From assembly GCA_021234155.1 (NCBI GenBank), contig JAJEKV010000036.1, forward strand, positions 3,187,070 to 3,251,069: DNA of 64,000 nucleotides, in the 5' to 3' direction. The notes beneath the pieces were generated by a model. It saw only the letters and a program-made list of their open reading frames with translations. It made no database searches and had not been told where the DNA came from. The stretch comes from Isoetes taiwanensis (lineage: Eukaryota; Streptophyta; Lycopodiopsida; Isoetales; Isoetaceae). Made by a program: the position numbers and the translations under genes. Numbering within the stretch: the stretch's first letter is position 1; the number at the start of each line of letters is the position of its first letter. This document shows positions 10,869-20,699 of this stretch, one piece after another.

Positions 10869-12244
10869 ATGGAGGATGTTCCATCGATGGACAAGGTCAG
10901 CAAAGATGGCGCGACCGGTCCTATACATAGAATTCCTATCCGGCCAAGAGTTATCAAGTACTTCATAACCAGCTTGGTCGAGGAAGATCAAATTGTATGC
11001 GAGTGGTACATGAATGGCCTGTTCTCTCAGGGTGCTATGCTGTTTGGAATGAAACCTATATCCGTGGTTGGAAATAAGGACATGGTTGAAACCATTCAGT
11101 CATACCTGGATCTGCTTCATGAGCATTTCAAGGGGAGGAAGACAAATGGAAGCAGTAAAGACGACGAGGACGAGGGAGACAAAGCTGACGTAGACGTGAA
11201 TGTCGAAGGTTTAGACCAGGATGCTGCCGAACACATTCTTGAGAATCTGAGATTGAGGTGAGTTTACTTTGCTCTATCGGTGTTTCTCGACTCGCGAGTC
11301 GAGAAAACTCGTTTCCTTTCAATACCTTTTCTTTTCATTCTCGACTCGCGAGTCGAGAAAACTCGTCTCCTTTCTGACATGTGTCATCATTTCAGGGAGT
11401 TCCATGTCAACGACTCCGGATCATTGTCATTGGATTCCAACGGTTCACGTCGCGAGGAGGAGAATGCACTCCCCAAAGACAATCCAGAGCAAGACACTGC
11501 TCACAGCCAGAAAGGACCTGAAAAGATAATGATCCCGCATTTGGATCCCGATGAACCGGAAATATGGTCAGAGCCAAACTCCAACTGGGATCCAGCTGGT
11601 CCCACCAAGCTTGTAATATTTGACGTCAATGGAGTATTAGCTGCAGTATACCACGACAAAGACGTCCCCGAGATTAACACCTCGCAGATCCCAACCAAAA
11701 CAGAGCATAAAATAGTGTATCCGAGGCCTAGAGCTAAGGAAATTGTTGAATGGTGCCTGGAACGGGGATTCGAAGTGGGCATATGGTCTTGTATGGCAAA
11801 GAAAAATATTGTCAATGTTCTTGGTGTTCTCGGCATTTCAGTTTTGAAGTTCAAGTTCGTTTGGGGAAACGAAAGGGTCGAGCATGTGAAGGACCTCGAT
11901 CCAGCCATCACAAAGGGGAAGCCTATAATGGTGAAAAGGTCGGGCCGGGGTTTATGAGCAATTCCAGGACTATGGCAAACACAACACGCTGATCATAGAC
12001 GACTCCGCCTACAAGTGCTATCATAACGCGCAAAATACAATCATTGCTAAGCCATATCGACCTAAGAATATGAGACGGATAGGTGGTTGTCCTTCGGACT
12101 ACATCTGCCTTGGCGGAATCCCTCTTTGCCATTCTTGTCGCCGATGTGCTTACGAACTATCCGAGCCTCACGGAACCCGATCCAGAGAGCAAGCCGATCA
12201 TGAAAGCTATGGACGACAAATACTTTGGTGAACAAGAAGAGTGA
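10869..12244 (+). pseudogene. FCP1/NIF-like phosphatase-domain (HAD-fold) gene, frameshifted
   Basis: An exon ending at 11257 joins across a phase-2 intron (11258-11395) to an exon starting at 11396 with the frame kept. The first exon ends in an acidic linker (DDEDEGDKADVDVN). The second carries the FCP1-homology hallmarks: KLVIFDVNGVLA (motif I, in the plant variant D-x-N-G), YPRPRAKEIVEW, EVGIWSCMAKKN (motif II), and then LIIDDSAYKCY (motif IV) near 11990-12020. In functional relatives this fold removes phosphate from proteins such as the RNA polymerase II tail. Between about 11932 and 11950 the reading frame changes by one base, and a second change near 12075-12090 is needed to reach the C-terminal stretch SALAESLFAILVADVLTNYP and its stop at 12242-12244. 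The copy is therefore probably nonfunctional. It lacks a recognisable start. Confidence 0.65.
11258..11395 (+). other. Phase-2 intron holding two palindromes
   Basis: Donor GAG|GTGAGT at 11258 and acceptor TTTCAG|GG at 11395. The joined codon is AGG and both flanking exons stay in frame. Within its 138 bp lie two TCTCGACTCGCGAGTCGAGA palindromes, at 11283-11306 and 11338-11359, each followed by AAACTCGT. They occupy about a third of the intron. Confidence 0.8.
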
Positions 12245-12321
12245 ACCCTGCTTTCAGATAGTAAAATTGTGTGAATATTGTAATCGAACGTGAACACATG
12301 TATTGACCATTTTGTAATGAA

Positions 12322-12660
12322 TATACTTGTATATTGAGTTTTCGATGCCTTTCTCGACTCACGAGTCGAGAAAGGCATGCTTGTCCTGTTGATGAAACCA
12401 TTTGTATATTTGATTGTGTCACTGGATACAGCCACAATCTATTATGATAATGCTTGTACATTGGGTTTTCACGGGCCTTTCTCGACTTCGCTGAGTCGAG
12501 AAAGGCATGCTGGTTGTCTCGTTGACGAAAGCATTTGTATGCTTCCGTGTGTGATTGGATGCAACCATATTCTAATGAGAATGGTTGTACTTTGACTTTT
12601 ATGGGCCTTTCTCGACTTCGCGAAGTCGAAAGACACTACTTCCCACGCCATTGGATGCGG
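12322..12660. repeat. Three-unit ~128-bp tandem repeat, one palindrome per unit
   Basis: Palindromes start at 12347, 12475 and 12605, giving periods of 128 and 130 bp. The first has 14-bp arms (GCCTTTCTCGACTC) around AC. The second has 13-bp arms around TCGCTG. The third has an 18-nt perfect core at 12612-12629 (TCGACTTCG and its complement). The DNA between them (TTGTA..TTGGGTTTT and GGATGCAACCATATTCTAATGA-like words) is only loosely conserved. The array starts about 80-100 bp after the end of the FCP1-like reading frame, so it may lie in its 3' UTR or flank. Confidence 0.8.
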
Positions 12661-12729
12661 TTGTATGGAATGAATGTTCTCCGTTGTAATTTGCTTTCAA
12701 CATTCTTTTCTTCGTTTTGACTAATGGCA

Positions 12730-13260
12730 CCGTAATTGTTAATCATACTCTCCTTGCTCCGGGTGGTTTAGGCACGATCCGACACCGGCCACGCATCCCG
12801 CCGGGCATCACGAGACCGCTCCAGGCGACATAAGATCCAGCTCAAAGCCGGAAGAAATACCGCTCGCACGAGATCCCTGGTCACGCTACACTCTTGCCCG
12901 ACCTTTGGGACAAGGTTGCTTTCCTTGGTCCAGAGGTTGCTTTCGCTACACCACGGGGATAAAGAACAGGCGAAGAACAAACAAAAGTCCAGGAAGCTCA
13001 AAGCATCTTGCAAGCATTGCATAACATCCACGGAGGTTGGGGAAGGAGCATATTCGATGAAAGGTCATGGGGGAGAGTGGAGAAGTCGGGTGGACAGGTC
13101 GGGCCGGTAGCTCGAGAGGCACCTCCACGTGAGGCATTCCACACTCTTCGGAGTTGCCCCCAAGGCTTACAGGCGGCATGAAGAAGCCCCGCAAGTTAAT
13201 CCCCTAAAGGTGGACCACCTACCAAGATGATGTAACTATAGTGACAGCAAGACCACCATG
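12730..13260. other. GC-richer, gene-like stretch without recognisable product
   Basis: The composition is more like coding DNA than its surroundings. One plus-strand frame reads SLVQRLLSLHHGDKEQAKNK and then a KQKSRKLKASCKH stretch (12916-13030), but frames are short and I recognise no domain. A half palindrome (TTCTCGACTCGCGA) lies just downstream at 13383-13396. It may be more of the same broken locus. Confidence 0.25.
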
Positions 13261-13529
13261 GTCTCTGCGTCCGATGTAAAATACATTGTATCTGTTCAAT
13301 TTATTAATAAAAAATCTTATTCAACTAGATCTTTGGTTTCAAACTTTAATGAATTTCCTTTATTTCAGTTGCATTGTTTTTGTTCTCGACTCGCGAACCA
13401 GGGAAAACTGCGGCAAAGTTCGGATTCAGAGTTTTATTCAAAAATTCGAATTAAGGATAGTTTTCGGGTCGGGGTGCTACTTTTTATGTAAATTAACCGG
13501 GTTCCGAAAAAAAATGGGAATGGAATGAG

Positions 13530-14050
13530 TCCCACTTTAATTAAATACGACTTAATGCAAACAGAATGAATAACAGCAGACATAACAACATGTACTCGTG
13601 TCTTTGTGCATGTTCTAGTGTTATTGGGAACCGCAAATACCTGCATGCTCATGTGATTTACAGCACATACCTCAAATGAACATGCAAGGGAAGCTCTTGA
13701 ACGTTTTGATAAAATGCAGCTAAGAAAATGTCGAAGCAGATGTGGTCACCTTTGTCAGCGTTCTTGATGCATGTGCCAGCTTAGCCTGCTTATTAGTAGG
13801 ATAGAAGTTGTATGGTTCTATTGTTGATAAGGGCATATAATCAATATGCAATAATCTTGTGAACATGTCTAGATAATACGGGAGCTCTGGCCATGGCCAT
13901 GTGAAAAGTTATCATTTGGAAATTACTGCAGCATAATGTAGTCTCTTGGGCAAGCCGAATAGTGGCATTTGGCCAGCATGGGTATGGTCAATGGGCCATC
14001 CATTTTCTTATCCAAATGCAGATGGATCTGAGTTTTCCAACTGTAACTTT
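13530..14050. pseudogene. PPR remnants on both strands
   Basis: The minus strand near 13530-13560 reads IKSYLIKVG, the same phrase as in the minus-strand PPR piece near 6240 (EEMKSYLIKVG). The plus strand near 13671-13780 reads NEHAREALERFDKMQL and, after a frame change, DVVTFVSVLDACASLA. Near 13955 it reads AFGQHGYGQWAIHFLIQMQMD. These are PPR-repeat signatures (xLFxxM, D-V-V-T-F-V-S-V-L-x-A-C). Frames are broken throughout. Confidence 0.6.
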
Positions 14051-15740
14051 CAAGCCTTGTAGAACCCTTATAGTCATAAGACAAGAACATACAAATACAC
14101 TTTGCAGCTTCTTAAGATCTAAACAAACCCTCACAGTTTTCGAGAGGCAAGGAGCCCATGCTATAAGGTCATAGAAATTTCGCTTATCATCCTATAACAC
14201 CACAGAAATTCCGTTTATCACTCTCAAATATGCATTTTTTTAACTAGGTCAATGCAAAGAACAAGTCAATCCTTACAACCAAGTCAATGTAGAGATCAAA
14301 TATGTCTCTTCTTAAAACAATAAGTGATGAAACTCAAGCACTTTAAGTAAAACCTTGAATTTGGCAATATACTAGCGTGAAATAAATTAGACTCATTTAC
14401 AATAAAAGACTGTTGCCTTAGATGCATTGCTGCTTTTCCCTTGAACAAACTACTTTTGTCTGGTCAAATGCGGAGCAATTTCAAGCACAAAGAGGGTCGT
14501 CAGTAGGATTTGGCAACTTAGATATTGGGCAAAGCAATCACAAACAGAATGTAACAATTAGTCCAATTTGCATTTACAACTAAAGTAACATAGTTTCCAT
14601 GCATCTAAAGCGAGGAAAAAACTAAGGTTGCTAAAGCCTTCTGATGTGCTTTTTGCTAGTATTTAGATTCCGGTGTGCTTTTTCTAGTTTTTTTTTTTAG
14701 CACGTCAGCCTAACCAAGCGTGCAACCCTCCTTGCAATTCTAGGCTATCCACGTAGCACTTTCACCTCAGCCAAAACTGACGTGGCGTTAAAAAAACCGT
14801 TAGATGTTCATTTTCCCAGATCTAAGGCCATTAAAATTAGATAAGCCCGAAAAATAGCACGGAGATGGCACTGGACGGTAAGTGAGGCTCTTCAAGGCGA
14901 CGTTTGACAAAACAAAGCCGGTGAACAACCACAGTTGCACTCGCTTCCTCATATTTTTTTCTGTATCATTCCTTTTATTTTCCTTCTAGACCTTGGCCCT
15001 GCCTCTTACGGCCCCTCTTCGGGTGTTGGATTTTAGTTACTCTCTTTTTAGTTACAGCTCTATTTTAAAGCCTGTATATTAGTTTATCCATTTGTTAGTC
15101 CGCGCAGTCCGTCTTTGCCTATCAAGCAAATGTACCCAAGTCTCGAGAATTTGAATTCTGTCTCCTATTGCTCAGAATATTTATAAAAATTTTGAGGCAA
15201 GCAAAGTGTTTTCTTTCCTCCACTGATTCTTGCTCATTATTTCTGAGAGGATTTCCGGTCAGGCCATAGATCAATTTAGGAAAATCGAAAAGTTGGGGAT
15301 CCTCCGTCGTCTTGTGATTCCTGAGTTTTTGAAATGACGAGGATCCGGCAATCCAATCTGCCTCAGAAAGCGCCAGCAGCATCCGACGCCAGGTAAGGTA
15401 CATGGCATGTTCTTCTCAATCTTCATTCCTCTGGGTTTAGGATCTTAGAGCAGGGGCTTAGAGCAGATTATTATTTTTGTGTGTTTTGTTCAAACCGTAC
15501 TATGCATGTACAGGTTTTGCTCAAATTCTTACACGAGTAGCAAGAAACCATACCATGAATGTTTCCTACTACTATATACATGTAATTTGGTTTTTAATTT
15601 ACTGGCAGAACTCGGCTTCCAGGTGCCTTTTCTGTATCCCTAAGCATCCTTCATATATTTGTTTCTATAGAATAATTGGTCTATCTGTTTTAATAAAATA
15701 GAATAGGCCCTAAAAAATCATCATTGCATCATTTGCATCT
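14050..15740. other. Intergenic DNA, no gene seen
   Basis: AT-rich, with poly-T and poly-A tracts (for example near 14688). No open frame has recognisable content. The short GC-rich passage around 14690-14780 and the DNA near 15000-15400 show no domain. Confidence 0.45.
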
Positions 15741-15754
15741 AAATTTGCTGAGGT

Positions 15755-15960
15755 AAACTTCTAAGTGTGAAGCATTGTGGGATGCAAGATTAGTCTTTGA
15801 TCATATGTCTAAAAGAATTTCGCTTGGACCATGATGTAGTTGACATATACAGGGTCTCATGACACATGTCATATATATTTGCAGGTCCCGCTTTACATAT
15901 TTTATATCATGGCTGAGCATTCTAAGTTGTAGTGCCTGGACGTGTTATACAGTATACCAA
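15755..15960 (+). repeat. Dispersed duplicate of PPR-flanking sequence
   Basis: The run from GTGTGAAGCATTGTGGGATG to AGTCTTTGATCATATGTCTA (about 15768-15815) matches the PPR remnant at 18770-18815. The following stretch, TTTGCAGGTCCCGCTTTACATATTTTATATCATGG with GAGCATTCTAAG, matches 20466-20512. The three segments are pieces of one older duplicated locus, now scattered over 5 kb. Confidence 0.65.
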
Positions 15961-16189
15961 AATTTGTACAGGCATACCCCACAAACGAGGATCTCTACGT
16001 ACGGTCTAGATCGAGGAATAAAGGGCATTTATGCTCATCCAACAGCTCTCGCTGCCCTACGTCACCCCCCGTGTGAATATGCACCCAAACCAAAGGGGGT
16101 TTCAAGGGGGTTTTAATTTAAAATTGTTAAATGTAATGGTTTGTGTTAATTAATGTTGATATGTTGGTTGTTATATGAAAAAAATTTTT

Positions 16190-16204
16190 GGGCCCTTCGG
16201 GCCC
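16190..16204. other. GGGCCCTTCGGGCCC hairpin
   Basis: A perfect 15-nt inverted repeat (GGGCCC, TTC, GGGCCC) in AT-rich DNA, preceded by AAAAAAATTTTT. It may be the end of an unidentified repeat. I cannot assign it. Confidence 0.5.
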
Positions 16205-16956
16205 TAACAAAAGGGAGAAAAAAATGTAAAAGTCATCATAGGATCATACGAATGAATAAAAAACTCAGGATGAATAAACAAATGCTAAATAGGAGTACGA
16301 AAGCAAGAATATCTAGCATAGGATATTATGAGTAAGTTGCACGTGAAATATTGGAACTAATAGAAGGTAAAAATACAAGTATCTAAGAAACTGCAAGATT
16401 ACTGATAAAAGAATCGCATAATTAGAGTATATGCTTATCAACTTAACATGATGCCAGCAAGAGGAGAAAGATTTGTTACTGCTCGCACTTTAGAAAGATC
16501 GTGGTGTATTCTTAGCATTCGCATCCACAACTTCCATAGAAACATGCACAACTTCTTCTAAAGAGCCATATTTGATAGACATATGAATTAAAGAGTCGTA
16601 CAAAAAAATCATCTTCAACCCACAATATACAAGTTTAGAGTGTATCTCCCACCTTTGTTTTTTCAATTGGCACACACACATATTAGCATAATAGCAGGGA
16701 ACAAAGACTGAAACATTTTAAACAGAATAAGATGTATATGTAGTATATGTAGGACCAATTTCGAGATCTCGTGATTCAATCCTACAAGCATGCAGTTCAG
16801 GTATTTTACACATCAAGCTCGAAACCTTTAACATGACTTTTTTTCTAGTGTATCAAACTTGGAAACATAGGAACTAGAATCATATCCCCCATCGGACCCG
16901 AATAGCATTTGTCTGTTTAAATATGTTTAAATATCTCGAACTTCTTTGCCTGCTAG

Positions 16957-17420
16957 GTGCTGTATGATAGTGGTGCAAGAGAGTTAGCAGTATGTTCATT
17001 ACCAGCAATAGGATGTTTTCCATCACAGATTACGCTATATGGTAAAGGAAACTTGGCATGCGTGAGTACATTGAACAAAGATGCCCAAAGATTAAACGCA
17101 AGATTAAAACGCAGCACAGAAGACATGAAATGGCGGAGCGTATCTGGAATGAAACTGACAGTTTTAGACTTATACAGCACAACTTTGGATGCTTCACAAA
17201 ATCCTTCCAAATACGGTGAGTAGCTCATACCTGGTATGGTCAGAAGATTTAGATTAGGGCTGAAGCTTTGCTGCTTGTTCTTTGCAGGTTTCTCAGTAGG
17301 ACCAACTGGCTGTTGCAGATGAGGAAGATATGAAGCTGCCATCTATTGTAACCTTTTGACACCTGCTTGCCCCATAGCCGAAACTTATGTGTATTGGGAA
17401 GAGAATTTGCATAGCCAGCC
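16957..17420 (+). pseudogene. GDSL esterase/lipase, two exons, in-frame stop
   Basis: Exon 16957-17215 reads VLYDSGARELAVCSLPAIGC, then SQITLYG and STLNKDAQRLNARLK, ending NPSKYG. This is the block-III region (G-A-R ... L-P-x-I-G-C) of plant GDSL lipases, secreted serine hydrolases. A 72-bp phase-1 intron (GTGAGT at 17216, CAG at 17287) leads to the next exon: FSVGPTGCC, then GRYEAAIYCN and AETYVYWE. That matches the family's conserved stretch before the catalytic Asp-x-x-His, but the site here reads EENLHSQP, not D-x-I-H-P. A TGA at 17320-17322 interrupts the exon. The upstream exons with the catalytic Ser were not found. It is a pseudogene. Confidence 0.75.
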
Positions 17421-17552
17421 TTCCAAATACGGTGAGTAGCTCATACCTGGTATGGTCAGAAGATTTAGATTAGGGCTGAAGCTTTGCCGCTTGTTCTTTG
17501 CAGGTTTCTCAGTAGGACCAACTGGCTGTTGCGAATCAGGAAGATATGAAGT
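17203..17552 (+). repeat. 216-bp-period duplication of a GDSL exon-intron junction
   Basis: CCTTCCAAATACGGTGAGTAGC starts at 17203 and again at 17419. Each copy runs through the same intron and the FSVGPTGCC exon start, up to GGAAGATATGAAG. The second copy lacks the premature stop (CGAATCAGGAAG versus CAGATGAGGAAG), but it diverges straight after. Confidence 0.8.
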
Positions 17553-17649
17553 TTATTTTCCTGAAGATGAGCAATCCTACTCCTAAAGAAATTACCTTCA
17601 CATTCAAAAAGAAATTAGTCTAAGATTGTCTGTACATTTTTAAAACACA

Positions 17650-18733
17650 CAAAAAAAAATTCAAATGTTGTTGTGTATATGGCCTTGCCTTTTGGCTTAT
17701 GGCCTCTTGCACAAGCATGCTATCAGAAGATTTAAAGTAATGCAAATGCATGTACTGCTTCCATTTTGAAAGCTGGAAAGCTGAACATGAGCTTCACTTG
17801 GTTTTCTACCTCAAATTCTGTATGATGCATGTGCTATGATTCTGTAGATGCAGATTATAACGATGTTTCCTTTGCCGTTTTACCTGTATCAGACCCATCG
17901 ATGCCATAAGAGATGGAGATGGAGCCTTGTCTCAGCTCTCATGCCAGCGGCCAGACATAGTTCTAACACCAGCGGCCAGACATAGGCGCTTTCGATGCCT
18001 GCCCTACCTCTGCATCATGCCAAATCCGGATGCCCTTTCAGTTCGAGGCAAACGCAACAACCACACGATTTTCCCTCTTCTTTAAAATCAATGGCTAACA
18101 AATGGGTGCACTCTAGAAATACCATTTAGTACGTCCACGTGAATACGCCCATGAAATCATATGAAAACCATGCCAAAAAGCGTATAAAATCACAAAAAAA
18201 ACCCCTGTTATAATGCTACATATTTAGGCCAACGGTGTTTATAAGAGTCGTTTGATGGATTATATGAGCTATTCTGAAGGATCAATTTTATCAAAGCAAT
18301 GGGCATGTTATTTTGGTGAGCTTCTAGAGTATGAGCCCTCCTAGCTCTCCTTGACCTTGAATTGAACGTTCAATTCTTTGTAGAATTGCTAGAATTCTTT
18401 AGAACACCTAATTGTTGCATTTCATACCATAACATAGTTCATGGATTACCAAGCTAGATCAATCTCTACCTCCACATATCTAAGATACAACCTTTTTTGT
18501 TTGCTTCTATTTCTATCTTGTGTTTTATTTGCATTACATTACTATTTGTATCTAGTTATTTTGTGATTCTTCTATTCTTTTGCTATAAATGACAGTTGGA
18601 GCATTGTTGATCTCTACATATGCCAATTTTTTTTTTGAGTTATAGATTTGAAAGTGGACATGCAAATTGCATCATCCAATTTTAATGCAGACTTGTAAGC
18701 CTAGCACAAACAGAAAGTGCAACATGAAGGCTA
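17650..18733. other. Intergenic DNA with a dispersed-repeat segment
   Basis: No gene recognised. The segment at about 18224-18360 (TTTAGGCCAACGGTGTTTATAA to TCCTTGACCTTGAA) is repeated with changes at about 20535-20680. A local phrase CAGCGGCCAGACATAG is duplicated near 17946 and 17972. Confidence 0.55.
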
Positions 18734-19087
18734 GTTGTAGAAAATCTGCTAGTGGAGATGTATGGCAAGTGTGAAGCATAGTGGGATGCAAGATTAGTCT
18801 TTGATCATATATCTAAAAGAAACTCTTTCAGTTGGACCATCATGCATACTGCTTATGTGGAACATAACTGTTTTAAAGAAGCTCTCCAAATGTTTACACA
18901 AATTCCACATCCAAATGCTGCTTCTTGTATGTCTGTGATTAGGGCATGTGTCAAACAAGGCCAGCTGAAGCTTGTTGTTCATCTTTTAGAGCAGTTCCCT
19001 CAGGATACAATACTTGCATACAATGTTGTTCTTTACGCTATATTAGATGCGAGGGAAGTCAGAGGATGCTATCAATTTTTTCTGTAA
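18734..19087 (+). pseudogene. PPR fragment with in-frame stop
   Basis: Reads VVENLLVEMYGKCEA, stop, WDARLVFDHISKRNSFSWT, then EALQMFTQIPHPNAASCMSV, IRACVKQGQLKLVVHLLEQF and ILAYNVVLYAILD. These are PPR repeats of the PLS type (EMYGKC; LVFDxIxxRNxFSW). The TAG at 18779-18781 replaces a sense codon between GKCEA and WDARL. Downstream frame changes continue into 19100-19200. It lacks both termini. Confidence 0.7.
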
Positions 19088-19357
19088 GGTGCCACAACAT
19101 GATATGTCCTGGAATATCATGCTTGCTGCTCATGAGCATGGTCATGGCAGTAAAGGAAAAAATCCTCTGCTTTATTAAATCATCCAACATGACTAATAAG
19201 ATTTAATAGGCTATAGCAGTGATCCACCAAAGGCAGGATGCCATAATCTGTACACATGGAAATAAAGTAGTGCTGACCGTTGTCATTTAGATCAAAGATG
19301 GCTGGAAAGTGATTTCAGTTGGTTTTGTACCATCCGGCCACATTTCCTAGAAGAGTT

Positions 19358-19618
19358 TCAAGGCTTCCTTCTACAGTCATGGCAATAAAAGATACTTTTA
19401 GAGAACTCTTCAAACATTTGACGTACGTCTCTCAATGGCCCACATTTACCATACATATTGAGTGGTGCAGTCTTTACAAATGACATCTGAATCAAAAAGC
19501 AACCCTTGTTTGGGGACATACTATCCTGTAGCATATGGCAATAGAGTCGAACAAATATTTCATTATTGGTTATAGAGGCTGCAAATGGTTTCTGGAATAA
19601 TTCCAGATATAGATGCAT
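19358..19618 (-). pseudogene. PPR remnant, opposite strand
   Basis: The minus strand reads KTAPLNMYGKCGPLRDVRQM and FEEFSKSIF, a clear PPR signature (NMYGKCG-x-L-x-D-x-x-x-x-F). The rest of the frame (MHLYLELFQKPFAAS, IFVRLYCHMLQD) is loosely PPR-like. Its orientation is opposite to the neighbour at 18.7-19.1 kb, so the locus has been rearranged. Confidence 0.55.
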
Positions 19619-19789
19619 GATAGTTTGAAGCTTTCATGCAAGTAATGGGCAGTTAAGCCTAGCATGTTTGTGCCTGAATTCATCTATTAAATTCAAGAAC
19701 GAAAAGTCTAGAGATTGGAAAGGAAAGAAGAAATGCTAGCTCTAAGTTGTTTTAGACGGGCGTTCACACCATCCTTCTTTTTAATTTCA

Positions 19790-20388
19790 ACTTGCATGTT
19801 CCATCTTTTTGTTTTTTTTTTTGAAGAACGTGTTTTACTTCATATTATACACTCAAAATATTACAAAGTACTTCCAGAAGTAAGAAATATCCCTGAAGCA
19901 TCAATCACTTTTAGATGATCACTCCATATTGGAAATTTAATACGATCAGGCCAATTGGAGATCTGAAAGCAATTATACAACTTCTTACGAATTTCTTGAA
20001 GTACCACCCGAGAAGAAATATGCTTATCATTAAAGACCTTTCTTCGCCTTCGCTTCCATACACTCAATATTAGCCAAGACTTTGCCATGTGAAATGCAAT
20101 CCTTTTAGAAGCAGTCCACTGATTTGGATAAATACCCAAAAGAAAGTGCTGACTATCCAAAGATACTCCAAAAAGAGAATACAGCCAGGACCTAAGACTA
20201 CTCAGCTCTTCACACAAATATAAACAATGCTCCAATGTTTCAATGCACCGCTCACACATTGGGCAAAGTGGGCTTACTCCCGGCTTAAAGCGATGAACCA
20301 TCTCATTAACTCTCAAAGAGCGATGAATCACCCGCCAAAGTAAAACATTTACCTTTGGAGGATCACTTGCATGTTCCATCTTTTTGTT
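19790..20388 (-). mobile_element. 5'-truncated LINE with 24-bp target duplication
   Basis: A minus-strand frame at 19861-20379 reads PPKVNVLLWRVIHRSL, CPMCERCIETLEHCLYLC and LRSWLYSLFG. This is the zinc-binding reverse-transcriptase tail (zf-RVT) at the end of plant LINE ORF2. The plus-strand T run at about 19812-19822 is the element's poly(A) tail. A 24-bp direct repeat starting ACTTGCATGTTCCATC flanks it at 19790-19813 and 20365-20388, as expected for target-primed insertion. The element is cut off at its 5' side within ORF2. It landed in older PPR-derived DNA. Confidence 0.85.
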
Positions 20389-20429
20389 GGTTCATGGAGA
20401 TTCTTTTATCGTTTCATAATTGACATACA

Positions 20430-20690
20430 CAGGTTCTTTCTTGTGACACATTTTTCATATATATTTGCAGGTCTCGCTTTACATATTTTATATCATGGAT
20501 GAGCATTCTAAGTTGTATTGCCTAGACATGATATTATTAGGCCAATGGTGTTTATAAAAGTCGTTTGATGAATTATATGAGCTATTCCGAAGGGTAACTT
20601 TTTTCAAAGCAATGGGCAGGTTATTTTGATGAGCTTCTAGAATATGAGCCCTTCTAGCTCTCCTTGACCTTGAACTTGAAATGCTGAGCT
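20430..20690 (+). repeat. Composite of two dispersed duplications
   Basis: The part at 20430-20520 repeats 15840-15945 (GCAGGTCTCGCTTTACATAT...). The part at 20535-20685 repeats 18224-18360 (GAATTATATGAGCTATTCCG...). The join between them is near 20528. Confidence 0.6.
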
Positions 20691-20699
20691 TTATTGGCA

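Noticed and set aside
16190-16204. GGGCCCTTCGGGCCC as a transcription terminator
   Set aside because: A bacterial-type hairpin has no such role in a plant nuclear setting, and no gene ends there.
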